A DNA stretch of 64,000 nucleotides from Methylobacterium marchantiae (GCF_022179405.1 NZ_BPQT01000010.1:1-64000); one strand, 5' to 3'; numbered from the stretch's first letter, positions 30,352-43,881 are shown. Translations and numbers: made by a program. The notes: generated from the sequence alone by a model not told the origin.

Positions 30352-30894
30352 ATGAACGCCATGAACACACACTACCCCGATGCCGGCAGGGTCGAGCCCA
30401 TCAACCGGCACACGCTCGCGGTCATCGTCGACAACGAGCCGGGCGTCCTCGCGCGAATCGCGGGGATGTTCTCGGGGCGCGGCTACAATATCGAGAGCCT
30501 GACGGTGTCGGAGACCGAGGTGGCGCGCCACATCTCGCGCATCACCATCGTCACCACCGGCACCGATGCGGTGATCCAGCAGATCAAGGCGCAGCTCGAC
30601 CGGCTCGTGCCGGTCCACCGCGTCGTCGACCTGACCCTCCAGGGCCGTTCCCTGGAGCGGGAGCTCTGCCTCGTGAAGGTGGCCGGCACCGGCGAACACC
30701 GCACCGAGTCGCTCACCCTGGCCGCTGCCTTCGGCGCCAAGACCCTCGACGCCACCCTCAACTCCTTCGTCTTCGAGGTGACCGGCACCACCGAGGAGAT
30801 CGACCGCTTCATCAGCCTGATGACGGTGATCGGCCTCGTGGAGATCTCCCGCACGGGGATCGCCGCCATGGGCCGCGGGTCGGAGGCGATGTGA
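30352..30894 (+). CDS. ilvH: Acetolactate synthase, small (regulatory) subunit
   Basis: This subunit activates the large subunit and confers valine feedback inhibition. The 180-residue product has an N-terminal ACT domain with HTLAVIVDNEPGVLARIAGMF and RGYNIESLTVS, followed by the C-terminal domain (ELCLVKVAG ... DRFISLMTVIGLVEISRTG). The length is normal for the family plus a 15-residue N-terminal extension. It is 25 bp after ilvB with a GGAGGAGA ribosome binding site, so the two form one operon. Confidence 0.96.
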   Translation: MNAMNTHYPDAGRVEPINRHTLAVIVDNEPGVLARIAGMFSGRGYNIESLTVSETEVARHISRITIVTTGTDAVIQQIKAQLDRLVPVHRVVDLTLQGRSLERELCLVKVAGTGEHRTESLTLAAAFGAKTLDATLNSFVFEVTGTTEEIDRFISLMTVIGLVEISRTGIAAMGRGSEAM

Positions 30895-30946
30895 AGCTTT
30901 TTCGCGGGATCACGCTATGATTGGAGGTCTGAGACGGAGGCGGGCG

Positions 30947-31249
30947 ATGGAAGCGAAGCTGGAGCGAGAGGGACCGGGCTATACGGTTCGATTGTCGGCC
31001 GATGACGTCCGGACCCTCGGCTTGGCGGAAGGTCAGATCGTCGAAGTGCTTCCGAAACTCCTCGCGTCGCGGGAAGCAGGAGACGCAGCGTCCAGCCCGG
31101 CGCGTCGCTTCGTGAATGGCTTTCCGGTCTTCACGATGGCGGAGATGATTGCGGAAGCGCAGCGTCTCGGTCCCGACTTCGAACCTGCGACGGTCGATTG
31201 GGGGCCTGACGTCGGCTCCGAGATCATCAATGACGATGATCCGTACTGA
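30947..31249 (+). CDS. MazE/AbrB-type antitoxin
   Basis: The 100-residue protein has a short AbrB/SpoVT-like DNA-binding segment at its start (YTVRLSADDVRTLGLAEGQIVEVLP) and an acidic C-terminal half ending in DDDPY, as expected for an antitoxin that wraps its toxin. ATG 30947 follows a GGAGG site by 6 bp and is preferred to the ATG at 30917. The frame overlaps the following PemK/MazF-type gene by about 20 bp, typical of a type II toxin-antitoxin pair. It lies on the same strand behind ilvH and may be read from the ilv promoter or its own. Confidence 0.72.
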   Translation: MEAKLEREGPGYTVRLSADDVRTLGLAEGQIVEVLPKLLASREAGDAASSPARRFVNGFPVFTMAEMIAEAQRLGPDFEPATVDWGPDVGSEIINDDDPY

Positions 31250-31600
31250 GCGGTCCCGCCGTCCGGGCGAAATCCTGCTGGTCGATCTGGAGCCGGTGCG
31301 CGGCACCGAGCAGAACGGCCGTCGGCCCGCTCTCGTCATCTCAAACGACCAGATGCATCTGCTGGCCCCAAGAGTGATCGTCTGCCCGATCACCCGCAAC
31401 CTCAATCCGTGGCCGACGAAGGTCCTGCTGCCGCCGGGCCTGCCGGTTGATGGGGCAGTCCTGGTCGATCAGGTCCGCTCGATCGACTGGGATACGCGCA
31501 TCCTTCGCTCCCTCGGTTTTGTCCCAGACGTCATCCTCGCCGAGGTTCGCAGCAGACTCGCGACACTGATCGGCATGACCCCGAACGGTTCCCCGTCTCC

Positions 31601-31604
<4 letters not shown>
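31230..31604 (+). CDS. MazF/PemK-type toxin, putative endoribonuclease
   Basis: The 124-residue protein has the PemK/MazF fold signature: RRPGEILLVDLEPVRGTEQNGRRPALVISND near the start, VIVCPITRN in the middle and a GAVLVDQVRSIDW strand with the conserved Asp-Gln-Arg, then LAEVRSRLATLIG. Members cleave mRNA and are neutralised by the preceding antitoxin. It starts at ATG 31230 or 31236, inside the antitoxin gene, and its end overlaps the glutathione transferase start by 4 bp, which is unusual for a mobile-type module. Confidence 0.85.
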
Positions 31605-33396
<1,792 letters not shown>

Positions 33397-33443
33397 TTTG
33401 CGATTGGGAGGCCGGCTTCGCTCGGCCTCCGATTGCGGAAGAT

Positions 33444-33474
33444 GCCGGCGTCGCGAAAGCGGCGCCGGCTTTTT
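33444..33474 (+). terminator. Rho-independent terminator after ilvC
   Basis: An 11-bp stem with one G-T pair (33444-33454 with 33459-33469) and a GAAA loop is followed by five T residues. A preceding 8-bp perfect hairpin at 33408-33431, without a T-run, has the same arms as the hairpin after rpsM. Confidence 0.85.
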
Positions 33475-33612
33475 CGTGCTCGGATCGCCGACGCGCGTGC
33501 CTCACCGAGCCGATCGCCGCGTCGGGCGCCTGTTGAACTCGGACAGCTTTCCCACGATCATGCACGGCAACGGCCGCCCACCTCGAGAGCGGCCGAAAAG
33601 CGGAGGACCACC

Positions 33613-34266
33613 ATGGCATCGCTCTACTATGACGCGCATCGCGCGCTGCAGGAGGAGTACAACACCGTCAAGCTCGCCGAGCGCCTGGATACAGGCTGGG
33701 TCCAGGAGCGGATCGGCGAGAACGAGGCCACCTTCATCGGCAGCCGAGACATGTTCTTCCTCTCCACCGTCGATCCGGACGGCATGCCGACCGTCTCATA
33801 CAAGGGCGGCAGCCCCGGCTTCGTGAAGGTGGTGGACGACAACACGCTCGTTTTCCCCGGCTTCGACGGCAACGGCATGTGGTACTCGATGGGCAATATC
33901 GAGGGTCAGTCCAAGGTCGGTCTGCTGTTCATCGATTTCGAGACCCCGCACCGGGTCCGCGTCCAGGGCCATGCCCGGATGCTGCGCGACGATCCGCTGA
34001 TGGCCGAATACACCGAGGCCAAGTATCTCGTGAAGATCGAGGTGACGAAGGCCTGGGTCAATTGCCCGCGCTACATCCACAAGTACCAGAAGGTGGCGCA
34101 GAACAGGTACGTGCCGACCCCCGACAAGGAGACGCCGCTGGCCCTGTGGAAGCGCCTCGACATGGTCGGCGACGTGATCTCGGACGAGGACAAGGCGAGG
34201 GTCGAGAAGGAAGGCCAGCTCGCCCTGCCGGAATACGAGGCACGGGTAGCGCGCGGCGAGAGCTGA
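33613..34266 (+). CDS. Pyridoxamine 5'-phosphate oxidase-like FMN-binding protein
   Basis: The 217-residue protein has the split-barrel PNPOx-like fold: ATFIGSRDMFFLSTVDPDGMPTVSYKGG, NTLVFPGFDGNGMWYSMGNIEGQSKVGLLFIDF and RVRVQGHARML. This matches the broad family of flavin-binding oxidoreductases rather than PdxH itself, since the PdxH substrate-binding C-terminus is missing. The ATG at 33613 follows a CGGAGGACC site. It stands alone between the ilvC terminator and a small inverted-repeat element. The substrate is unknown. Confidence 0.82.
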   Translation: MASLYYDAHRALQEEYNTVKLAERLDTGWVQERIGENEATFIGSRDMFFLSTVDPDGMPTVSYKGGSPGFVKVVDDNTLVFPGFDGNGMWYSMGNIEGQSKVGLLFIDFETPHRVRVQGHARMLRDDPLMAEYTEAKYLVKIEVTKAWVNCPRYIHKYQKVAQNRYVPTPDKETPLALWKRLDMVGDVISDEDKARVEKEGQLALPEYEARVARGES

Positions 34267-34310
34267 AGCCCGGCCGACCACAGTCCCGGCCATCGCATCC
34301 GGGGCGGTGC

Positions 34311-34418
34311 ACTAAGCAGGTTCGCGTGGCAAGCCAACGCTTCACCTCGCTTAGGCCCGTGAAGTATCGCAGGTTTTAGGACGCAGAACCGGCGACCACT
34401 TTTGCGAACCTGCTTAGT
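34311..34418. repeat. 108-bp MITE-like element with 15-bp perfect inverted ends
   Basis: A perfect 15-bp terminal inverted repeat (34311-34325, ACTAAGCAGGTTCGC, and its complement at 34404-34418) bounds a 108-bp stretch with no gene. Its inner part includes the GACCACTTTTGCG type of sequence seen in small dispersed repeats of Rhizobiales. No target-site duplication is obvious. The right arm supplies the stop codon of tam. Confidence 0.6.
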
Positions 34419-35196
34419 CCGCCCGGCGGGCGACGATGAAGACCCGCGGGAAGGCGAGGAGGCGTCGCCCCCCGGCACGGGGCGGATAAGCGGCATCAAT
34501 CGCCGTCGCATAGGCGGCGAGGAACGCGGCCGTGTCCTCGGAGTCCAGCGGGTCGAGGAAGGGCCGGAGCCCGGTGGCCCTGACCCACTCGACGATGGCG
34601 GCGGTATCCGCCATCGGGTGGTGGTAGGCGGTGCGCCAGACATCCACCTCGGCGGCGAGCGGCGCCAGCAGGTCGTAATAGCCGGCCGGATCCAGCATCC
34701 GCCCGAGCCGCCCAGCCACGGCCGGGTCGCCGATGGCCCCGGCCCAGGGATCGGCACCGGCGACTTCGCGCATCAGGCGGTGCGAGGGCTCGGCAAGGTT
34801 GTCGGGCATCTGCACGGCGAGCACGCCGCCGGGTGCCAGAAGGCCGAGGAGCCGAGGCAGGAGCACCGGATGGTCGGGCAGCCATTGCAGCACGGCATTG
34901 GCGTAGATCATGTCAGGCGCCCGCTCGGGGATCCAGGTCGCCGCATCGGCCAGCGCGAAGGCAAGGCCGGGCAAGCGACTGCGCGCACGCTCCAGCATCG
35001 CCGGCGAGGTGTCGAGGCCGATCACCTCCGCCTTGGGAAAGCGCGCGGCGATGAGCGCGGTGGAATTGCCGGGCCCGCAGCCGAGATCGTAGACAAGGCG
35101 TGGGGCTTCGAGAGGCACACGGGCCAAGAGCTCGGCCGCCGGACGGGTGCGCTCGTCCTCGAAGCGGGTGTAGAGGGCGGGGTTCCAATCGGCCAT
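34414..35196 (-). CDS. tam: Trans-aconitate 2-methyltransferase
   Basis: Tam methylates trans-aconitate, a by-product and inhibitor of aconitase, using SAM. The 260-residue protein has the SAM motif [16 protein letters not shown] (about 35-50), the family N-terminus [33 protein letters not shown], and the C-terminal [27 protein letters not shown]. Its stop codon and last residue lie within the right arm of the inverted-repeat element, so the C-terminus may have been altered slightly by that element. It is convergent with the PNPOx-like gene. Confidence 0.93.
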   Translation of the reverse strand: MADWNPALYTRFEDERTRPAAELLARVPLEAPRLVYDLGCGPGNSTALIAARFPKAEVIGLDTSPAMLERARSRLPGLAFALADAATWIPERAPDMIYANAVLQWLPDHPVLLPRLLGLLAPGGVLAVQMPDNLAEPSHRLMREVAGADPWAGAIGDPAVAGRLGRMLDPAGYYDLLAPLAAEVDVWRTAYHHPMADTAAIVEWVRATGLRPFLDPLDSEDTAAFLAAYATAIDAAYPPRAGGRRLLAFPRVFIVARRAD

Positions 35197-35296
35197 CGTG
35201 GGTTTCCCCTATCGCGGGGGACCGGCGAATGATCGCCCCGGCGTCCTATAAGTCATCGTCGATCCGCACGCGTCTCGCCGACGCGCGCGGGGTCCC

Positions 35297-36367
35297 TCAC
35301 GATACCGTCCGCAACCGCGGCCCGCGGCGGACGAAGCCGACGATGTCCTTGACCGCGTCGAGGGTGGGAGCCGCGATGGCCTCGGCCCGCTCGGAGCCGT
35401 CGGCGAGGACGGAATCGATGTAGTCCGTATCGCCCACGAGGCGCTTCATCTCGGAGCCGATCGGCGCCAGGACCTCCACCGCCAGTTCCACCAGGGCGCC
35501 CTTGAAGGCCGAGAACTGCGCGCCGCCGTAATCGGCGAGCACGTCGTCACGCGTCACGCCCTTCAGCGCCGCGAAGATGCCGACCAGGTTGTCGGCCTCG
35601 GGACGTCCGGCGAGACCCGCGATCTCGGAGGGCAAGGGCTCAGGGTCGGTCTTGGCCTTGCGCACCTTGTTGGCGATGGCATCCGCCTCGTCGGTGAGGT
35701 TGATGCGCGAATTGTCGGACGCGTCCGATTTCGACATCTTCTTGGTGCCGTCGCGAAGCGACATGACACGGGCGGCAGGGCCGCCGATCAGCGGTTCGGT
35801 GATGGGGAAGAAGCCGGCGCCGTCATCGAAACCATGGGCCGCGATCGACCCCGCGAAGTCGTTGTTGAACTTCTGGGCGATGTCGCGGGTCAGTTCGAGG
35901 TGCTGCTTCTGGTCCTCGCCCACCGGCACGTGGGTGGCGCGATAGGCCAGGATGTCGGCGGCCATCAGCACCGGATAGGCGTAGAGCCCGATCGAGGCGT
36001 TCTCGCGGTCCTTGCCGGCCTTGTCCTTGAACTGGGTCATGCGGTTGAGCCAGCCGAGGCGGGCGACGCAGTTGAAGATCCAGGCGAGCTCGGCATGCGC
36101 CGCCACCTGGCTCTGGTTGAAGACGATGCTCCGCTTCGGGTCGATGCCGGCGGCGAGGAACGCGGCCGTGACCTCGCGGATCTGGCCCTTCAGCGCAGCC
36201 GGGTCCTGCCACAGCGTGATCGCGTGCATGTCGACGACGCAGTAGAGGCACTGCGCGTCGCGCTCCTGCATTTCCACGAAGCGCTTGATGGCACCGAGAT
36301 AATTGCCGAGATGCAGGTTGCCCGTGGGCTGGACGCCCGAGAACACGAGTTCTGTGAACGCGGTCAT
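35297..36367 (-). CDS. trpS: Tryptophanyl-tRNA synthetase
   Basis: TrpS is a class I aminoacyl-tRNA synthetase charging tRNA-Trp. The 356-residue product has the HIGH-type motif [19 protein letters not shown] near the start, the central [42 protein letters not shown], and the [13 protein letters not shown] catalytic loop. The length and all motifs look intact. It lies between tam and the divergent Phd/RelE pair. Confidence 0.97.
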   Translation of the reverse strand: MTAFTELVFSGVQPTGNLHLGNYLGAIKRFVEMQERDAQCLYCVVDMHAITLWQDPAALKGQIREVTAAFLAAGIDPKRSIVFNQSQVAAHAELAWIFNCVARLGWLNRMTQFKDKAGKDRENASIGLYAYPVLMAADILAYRATHVPVGEDQKQHLELTRDIAQKFNNDFAGSIAAHGFDDGAGFFPITEPLIGGPAARVMSLRDGTKKMSKSDASDNSRINLTDEADAIANKVRKAKTDPEPLPSEIAGLAGRPEADNLVGIFAALKGVTRDDVLADYGGAQFSAFKGALVELAVEVLAPIGSEMKRLVGDTDYIDSVLADGSERAEAIAAPTLDAVKDIVGFVRRGPRLRTVS

Positions 36368-36510
36368 CGCGCGTGGTCCCTATGCGTGATGGCGAGGAAG
36401 AAGGCGGCGCTCGGATTGGGCTACCGGCGCTTGCGTTCTGAACGGCTCACCAAAGGCGGTCAAGGTCCTTGACATGTCGGCAAAGGCCGCAACGAACACC
36501 AAAAAAATCG

Positions 36511-36541
36511 AATTCGTGTACGGAATTTGGTATTGTATTAT
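36511..36541 (+). promoter_or_regulatory. Candidate operator/promoter of the Phd-RelE pair
   Basis: AATTC and GAATT (36511-36515 and 36523-36527) form an inverted repeat, and TACGGAATTTGGTA (36519-36532) is a second imperfect palindrome. A TATTAT element (36536-36541) lies 17 bp after TTCGTG. The stretch is AT-rich and directly upstream of the antitoxin, as expected for an autoregulated toxin-antitoxin promoter. Confidence 0.35.
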
Positions 36542-36580
36542 GATCGCCTCGACCGTCCCAGGGAGGCGGTGAGGTGGTGA

Positions 36581-36838
36581 ATGGAAGCTCAGCTGCAAAG
36601 TGTCATGGCCGATGTGGCCGTGAGCGTGTCGGAGTTGAAGAAGAGTCCGACATCGGTGATGAACCGTGCCGACGGAGCGCCCGTGGCGATCCTGAACCAC
36701 AACCGCGTCATGGGCTACATGGTCCCACCGGAGACCTTCGAGGCCATGATGGAAGCCATCGACGACGACGTGCTGGCGGCGATCGTGAAAGCCCGCGCCG
36801 GGGAAGTGCCCGTGCGGGTCACTCTGGATGCCCTTTGA
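36581..36838 (+). CDS. Phd/YefM-type antitoxin
   Basis: The 85-residue protein has the family N-terminal DNA-binding part VSVSELKKSPTSVMNRADGAPVAILNHNRVMGYMVPPETFEAMM, close to StbD/YefM antitoxins, and a flexible C-terminus. It should repress its own operon and neutralise the RelE-like toxin whose frame overlaps its end by 11 bp. The start is ATG 36581 behind GAGGTGG; ATG 36605 is possible. Confidence 0.88.
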   Translation: MEAQLQSVMADVAVSVSELKKSPTSVMNRADGAPVAILNHNRVMGYMVPPETFEAMMEAIDDDVLAAIVKARAGEVPVRVTLDAL

Positions 36839-37112
36839 GCTTCAGTTCCTGCCGTCCGCGCTCAAGGAGTGGCACAAGCTCGGCGAGACGCTCCGGGCCC
36901 AGTTCAAGAAGAAGTTGGCGGAGCGTCTGCTGACCCCGAGGGTCGAAGCGGACAAGCTCCGCGATGCTGACCTGAAGGATTGCTACAAGATCGAGCTAAG
37001 GGCGTCAGGCTATCGGCTGGTTTACCGCGTCGACGACACCGAGATCACAGTGACGGTGGTGGCGGTCGGAAAGCGGGAGCGAAGCGCGGTGTACGGAGCC
37101 GCGAAGCGGTAG
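36828..37112 (+). CDS. RelE/StbE-type toxin
   Basis: The 94-residue protein has the RelE fold pattern FELQFLPSALKEWHKL, LRDADLKDCYKIELRASGYRLVYRV and VVAVGKRERSAVY, with the basic residues used for mRNA binding in the ribosomal A site. The conserved C-terminal aromatic-basic end is present, so it looks functional. It overlaps the antitoxin gene by 11 bp. Confidence 0.9.
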   Translation: MPFELQFLPSALKEWHKLGETLRAQFKKKLAERLLTPRVEADKLRDADLKDCYKIELRASGYRLVYRVDDTEITVTVVAVGKRERSAVYGAAKR

Positions 37113-37167
37113 CTCCGCCGAGGACGATCCGCTGCGCCGCGAGGGCATCCTCCCGCTCCTGCCCAAG

Positions 37168-37929
37168 CTAACTCCGCTCCCGTTTCTGCCCGGTGGGGCA
37201 CAGATCGAGCAACACGCAGCGCCCGCAGGCGGGATTGCGGTGATGGCACACGGCCTGTCCGTGCAGCATCAGGATTTCGTGGTTGTCGTAGAGAGCCTGC
37301 GCGCTCCAATCCGCGGGCAATTGCGCCCGCAGGATCGGGTGCGACGGACCGACATCGACCTTCGCGCCGATGAGGCCGGTGCGCTGCGCGACACGATGAT
37401 GGTGGCTGTCGACGGGAAGCGCCGCCATCCGCAGGATGCTGAACGAGAGCACCGCCGCGCTGGTCTTCGGCCCGATCCCGGGGATCGCCTCGAGCCAGGC
37501 GCGCGCCGTATCCACCTCCATATCCCGGAGGAAGTTGAGGGACAGCGAGCCGTGGCGTTCGGCAACTGCGGCGAGGACCGCCCGGATACGCGGCGCCTTC
37601 AGTTCGGGCCAAGTCACGCCGGAAATCGTCGCCTCGATCTCCTCCACCCGAGCCTCGACGACCTCGGCCCAGTCCGGGAAACGCGCCCGCAGGGCCTTGA
37701 AGGCACGGCCGGAATCCGCGTTCCGGGTGCGGTGGGAGAGGAGCGAGGAGACGAGCTCGCTCAAGGGGTCGAGGCTGTGGAAATAGGGGATCGGACAGCC
37801 GTAGACCGGGCAGAGCCGATGGTGGACCTCCAGCGCCTTGTCCGTCAGACTCGCGTCGGCGAGGGAAGCGGAACGCTTGGTCTGCCGGGGGCGAGGGCCA
37901 GCGAGGTCGTGCCCGGATGCGATGGTCAT
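37168..37929 (-). CDS. Endonuclease III-like DNA glycosylase (HhH-GPD, 4Fe-4S)
   Basis: The 253-residue protein belongs to the endonuclease III superfamily of base-excision repair enzymes. It has the helix-hairpin-helix LEAIPGIGPKTSAAVL with the catalytic Lys, the VDSHHHRV segment with the catalytic Asp, and a C-X6-C-X2-C-X5-C cluster loop (CHHRNPACGRCVLLDLC) for a [4Fe-4S] cluster. The central sequence differs from standard Nth, so the exact base specificity is uncertain. ATG 37929 is chosen; a longer frame reaches 38046 close to the glycine riboswitch. Confidence 0.87.
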   Translation of the reverse strand: MTIASGHDLAGPRPRQTKRSASLADASLTDKALEVHHRLCPVYGCPIPYFHSLDPLSELVSSLLSHRTRNADSGRAFKALRARFPDWAEVVEARVEEIEATISGVTWPELKAPRIRAVLAAVAERHGSLSLNFLRDMEVDTARAWLEAIPGIGPKTSAAVLSFSILRMAALPVDSHHHRVAQRTGLIGAKVDVGPSHPILRAQLPADWSAQALYDNHEILMLHGQAVCHHRNPACGRCVLLDLCPTGQKRERS

Positions 37930-38066
37930 ATCGGGCGAATCCGCGACGAGTCCCGCCGGTTCCGCGTGCTCCCGCGACTGTCGGGTGCGACACAGAATCG
38001 TGCCTTTGAAACCCGCAGCCTTGCGCCACCCCGGCCGACGTGACACCTTGTGACGGTCAGCAAATG

Positions 38067-38275
38067 ACGATGCGGGAGAGCCCAGACACGTCCGAGACCT
38101 TCACGTCCTGGACTGTCATGGCGCCGACGGAGCAACCACCCCCGGAAACTCTCAGGCACAATCACCGTATCGTTTTGACAATCTGGAGAGAGGCGCCTTC
38201 GCGGTGCCCACCGAAGGAGAAATCCCGGTCCCCTCGCGGGTCGGGAGAAGCTCTCAGGTAACCGTGACAGATGGG
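38067..38275 (+). promoter_or_regulatory. Tandem glycine riboswitch (two aptamers)
   Basis: Two glycine aptamers lie in series before gcvT. Aptamer 1 has P1 arms ACGATGCGG (38068-38076) and CCGTATCGT (38165-38173), with the core elements GGGAGAG, GGAGCAA and ACTCTCAGG. Aptamer 2 (about 38178-38275) has ATCTG (38181-38185) pairing with CAGAT (38268-38272), GGAGAG, AGGAGAA and GCTCTCAGG. Such tandem glycine riboswitches normally raise gcv expression when glycine is abundant. The platform must lie in the 55 bp before gcvT; its mode (transcription or translation) was not resolved. Confidence 0.9.
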
Positions 38276-38330
38276 GGCAACCGGACCACTCGATCGAGTG
38301 TCCGGGGACACTCTGTCATGGGACGACCAG

Positions 38331-39461
38331 ATGCCGCTCGACGCTTCCAGCACGCCGCTTCACGCGCTCCACCTGCGCCATGGCGCGCGCATGGTGCCAT
38401 TCGCGGGCTACGCCCTTCCGCTGCATTATCCGGCCGGCCTGATCGCCGAACATCTTCATACCCGCAAGGCCGCGGGTCTGTTCGACGTGTCGCATATGGG
38501 CCAGATCCGGCTGAGGGCAGGCCCTGGCGGCATGGCGGAGCTCGCTTGTGCCCTCGAAACGCTCCTTCCCATCGATGTACTGGGGCTGGCACCGGGCCGG
38601 CAGCGCTACGGCTTCCTCACCGATGAGGCCGGCGGCATCCTTGACGATCTCATGGTCGCGCGGCTCGACGACAGCCTGATCCTCGTCGTCAACGCCGCGA
38701 ACAAGGTGGCCGACGAGGCCTATCTCCGCGCCCATCTCACCGGCCTGTGCGAGATCACGGTGCTGCCCCGCGCGCTCCTCGCCCTCCAGGGACCGCTGGC
38801 GGAGCACGCCCTGGCGCGGTTCGCTCCTGAGACCGCCGGGATGCGCTTCCTCGACGTGCGGGTCGTCGACATCCTCGGAGCCTCCGCCATCGTCAGCCGC
38901 TCCGGCTATACCGGCGAGGACGGGTTCGAGATCTCGCTCCCCGAAGAGGCGACGGATGCCGTGGCCGAAGCCCTGCTGCAGGACGGGGACGTGGAGCCGG
39001 TGGGCCTCGGTGCCCGCGATTCCCTGCGACTGGAGGCCGGCCTGTGCTTGCACGGCGCCGACATCGATCCCGGCACCAGCCCGGTGGAAGCGGGTCTGAC
39101 CTGGGCGATCCAGCCGGTCCGTCGCAAGGGCGGCGCGCGGGCGGGAGGGTTTCCCGGCGCCGAGCGCATCCTCGCGGAGATCGTTGACGGTCCCGCATCG
39201 CGGCGCGTCGGCCTGCTGCCGGAAGGACCGACACCGGTGCGCGGAGGCGCCGCGCTCTTTGCCGAGGAAGCCGGCGAAAGCATCGGCCGCGTCACCTCCG
39301 GCGGCTTCGCACCAAGGCTCAAGGCGCCCATCGCCATGGGCTATGTGCCCGTCGCCCTGTCCGAGCCCGGTACCCGCCTCTTCGCGGAGGTGCGGGGCCG
39401 ACGCCTGCCGGTCTCGGTCGCGGCGCTTCCGTTCGTGCCGGCGCGCTTCAAGCGCGTTTGA
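38331..39461 (+). CDS. gcvT: Aminomethyltransferase, glycine cleavage T protein
   Basis: GcvT transfers the aminomethyl carbon from the H-protein lipoyl arm to tetrahydrofolate, releasing ammonia. The 376-residue product has the N-terminal [25 protein letters not shown], the [12 protein letters not shown] segment with the folate-site Asp region, and [13 protein letters not shown] with the conserved GYTGE. ATG 38331 is preferred because the upstream in-frame start at 38271 lies inside riboswitch aptamer 2. gcvH follows 49 bp later. Confidence 0.96.
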   Translation: MPLDASSTPLHALHLRHGARMVPFAGYALPLHYPAGLIAEHLHTRKAAGLFDVSHMGQIRLRAGPGGMAELACALETLLPIDVLGLAPGRQRYGFLTDEAGGILDDLMVARLDDSLILVVNAANKVADEAYLRAHLTGLCEITVLPRALLALQGPLAEHALARFAPETAGMRFLDVRVVDILGASAIVSRSGYTGEDGFEISLPEEATDAVAEALLQDGDVEPVGLGARDSLRLEAGLCLHGADIDPGTSPVEAGLTWAIQPVRRKGGARAGGFPGAERILAEIVDGPASRRVGLLPEGPTPVRGGAALFAEEAGESIGRVTSGGFAPRLKAPIAMGYVPVALSEPGTRLFAEVRGRRLPVSVAALPFVPARFKRV

Positions 39462-39510
39462 GCCCGACCTTCGATCCCCTTCAAGATCCTCATATTCTTC
39501 GGAGCGCATC

Positions 39511-39873
39511 ATGCTGAGATTCACGGACGAGCACGAGTGGCTGGCCCTCGACGGCGAGGTCGCCACGGTGGGCATCACCACCCATGCGGCCGAGCAGCTC
39601 GGAGACCTCGTCTTCGTCGAACTGCCCAAGGTCGGCGCCAAGCTGGTGAAGGGTGAGGCGGCGGCGGTGGTCGAGTCGGTCAAGGCCGCCTCCGACGTCT
39701 TCGCGCCGATCTCGGGCGAGGTGACGGAGGTCAACGAGGCCGCAATCGCCGATCCGGCCAGCGTCGGCACCGACCCGCAGGGTGCCGGCTGGCTCTACCG
39801 CGTCCGTCTCGACGACGTCTCGGCCCTGGACGGGCTGATGGACGAGGCCGCCTACGCTGAATTCACGAAGTAG
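39511..39873 (+). CDS. gcvH: Glycine cleavage H protein
   Basis: GcvH carries the lipoyl arm shuttling the aminomethyl group between GcvP, GcvT and the lipoamide dehydrogenase. The 120-residue protein starts [23 protein letters not shown] and has the lipoylation site Lys58 in [10 protein letters not shown], followed by the GEVTEVN and [11 protein letters not shown] segments. A TCGGAGCGC site precedes ATG 39511. It lies between gcvT and gcvP, with a repeat element before gcvP. Confidence 0.97.
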   Translation: MLRFTDEHEWLALDGEVATVGITTHAAEQLGDLVFVELPKVGAKLVKGEAAAVVESVKAASDVFAPISGEVTEVNEAAIADPASVGTDPQGAGWLYRVRLDDVSALDGLMDEAAYAEFTK

Positions 39874-39883
39874 CGCTCGATCC

Positions 39884-40010
39884 ACCCTCTCCCCTCTGCG
39901 GGAGAGGGTGCCTGCGGAGCAGGCGGGAGAGGGGGCGACCTCTCCGGAACCGGTGCTCCCTTCTCCCGACCCGCATTCGCGGGCCACCCTCTCCCGCAGA
40001 GGGAAGAGGG
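39884..40010. repeat. Palindromic repeat between gcvH and gcvP
   Basis: A hairpin CCCTCTCCC ... GGGAGAGGG starts the element, and an imperfect 25-bp inverted copy of it (CCCTCTCCCGCAGAGGGAAGAGGG) ends it, with GACCCGCATTCGCGGGCC in the middle. The same layout occurs at 49107-49230, and a half copy follows acnA. It is a dispersed REP/BIME-like element inside the gcv operon that read-through must cross. Confidence 0.7.
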
Positions 40011-40047
40011 ACGCGCACAGCCGTCAATTGCACCTCCGAGGCCCATC

Positions 40048-42894
<2,847 letters not shown>

Positions 42895-42910
42895 CGGCGC
42901 CACGGGCGGC

Positions 42911-42932
42911 CGGCCGAGAGGCGGCTCGGCCG
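42911..42932 (+). terminator. Hairpin after gcvP
   Basis: A perfect 8-bp stem (42911-42918 with 42925-42932, 6-nt loop) lies 17 bp after the gcvP stop, without a T-run. It may help end or protect the gcv transcript before the convergent XRE gene. Confidence 0.4.
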
Positions 42933-42995
42933 TTCATGCGGGCAGGTCGAACCAATGGACCGATCCTCCATGGAGGCCATGTCGGCCAACAATTC

Positions 42996-43535
42996 TCACG
43001 CGGTGCGGTCGCGAACGGGATCGGTCGCTTTCGCCACAGCGATCGTGCCGTCGTCGAGCGTGAGAAAGCGTATGCCGCCAATCCGCAGAGTGGCGACGGT
43101 CAGGCGATAGCTCTGCATCGTCACGTTCAGCGGCTCCTGCTCGACGCGCTTGATCGTCGAGAGAGACAATCCGCTTTTCAGGGCAAGATCGGACATGGAC
43201 CAGCCCAGCAATACCCGCGCGGCCCGCAGATGATCGACGGTCAGGATGCCGGCCCCGGCATCTCCGCGGATCGAGATCGACGACTGTCTTGCCAACGCTT
43301 TGTAGGGCGGCGAGACGACGAACTGGTCGAGATGTTGCCGTGCAACGTTCTCGAGATCGGCAGACCTGTCGATGTCCACCGACGCGATCGGTGCGTCCGT
43401 GGACTCGGCCGGTCGTGATTCGGCCGGTCGTGATTCGGCATTGTCGGTGAAAGCGCGCGGCGTAAAGCCCTTACGGCGGTTCAGCCAGTCGAGCCAAGCA
43501 AGAGGCGGTTCAGCATACGGCATTGAATGGCACAT
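42996..43535 (-). CDS. XRE-type helix-turn-helix protein
   Basis: The 179-residue protein has a Cro/C1-type HTH at about 98-140 (LTVDHLRAARVLLGWSMSDLA, SGLSLSTIKRVEQ) near its C-terminal part. The N-terminal 95 residues match no family recognised here and include the repeat AESRPAESRPAES (residues 33-45) coded by a tandem DNA repeat at 43409-43440. The start is ATG 43535 or 43523. It is a lone gene between gcvP and an AT-rich gap; target unknown. Such small XRE proteins are often autorepressors. Confidence 0.72.
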   Translation of the reverse strand: MCHSMPYAEPPLAWLDWLNRRKGFTPRAFTDNAESRPAESRPAESTDAPIASVDIDRSADLENVARQHLDQFVVSPPYKALARQSSISIRGDAGAGILTVDHLRAARVLLGWSMSDLALKSGLSLSTIKRVEQEPLNVTMQSYRLTVATLRIGGIRFLTLDDGTIAVAKATDPVRDRTA

Positions 43536-43881
43536 GCGGCTTCATCATCGATAGACATCCCACTACGCAGGTGCCGAAACGAGGTAGGAACGGCGTGATG
43601 AGGCCAGACATACCATCGGCAAACAGACGACATGCACTTTCTAGTTACGTGAACTTGTCCGCCGTCGCCGCGCGAATAGGATTTCTTAGGAATTTATACT
43701 TTATATAATCGCTACAACAAGCATGTGTGTCAAATTTGCGCAATATAGATACTGTTCTGCGTGATATCGATAGAACACCGGACGCCGGATAGAGTATCGG
43801 CGCCGCACGGATCCCCAAACGGGCGAGGCCTCGCTCCCGGGATGCGACGTCTCCCTCCGCATCTCGTCGCAGCCTCACAGA
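43536..43881. other. AT-rich intergenic region upstream of the XRE gene
   Basis: About 345 bp without a gene. The part from 43660 to 43790 is visibly AT-rich against a GC-rich genome and includes ATTTATACTTTATATAATC (43691-43710), with a TATAAT at 43704-43709 on the + strand and TATAAA-like elements on the - strand. It probably contains the promoter of the XRE gene, but no reliable -35/-10 pair could be fixed. Confidence 0.45.

Noticed and set aside
37930-38046. N-terminal extension of the endonuclease III homologue to 38046
   Set aside because: The extra 39 residues lack conservation with the family, and ATG 37929 gives a normal start. The extension would reach to within about 20 bp of the riboswitch.
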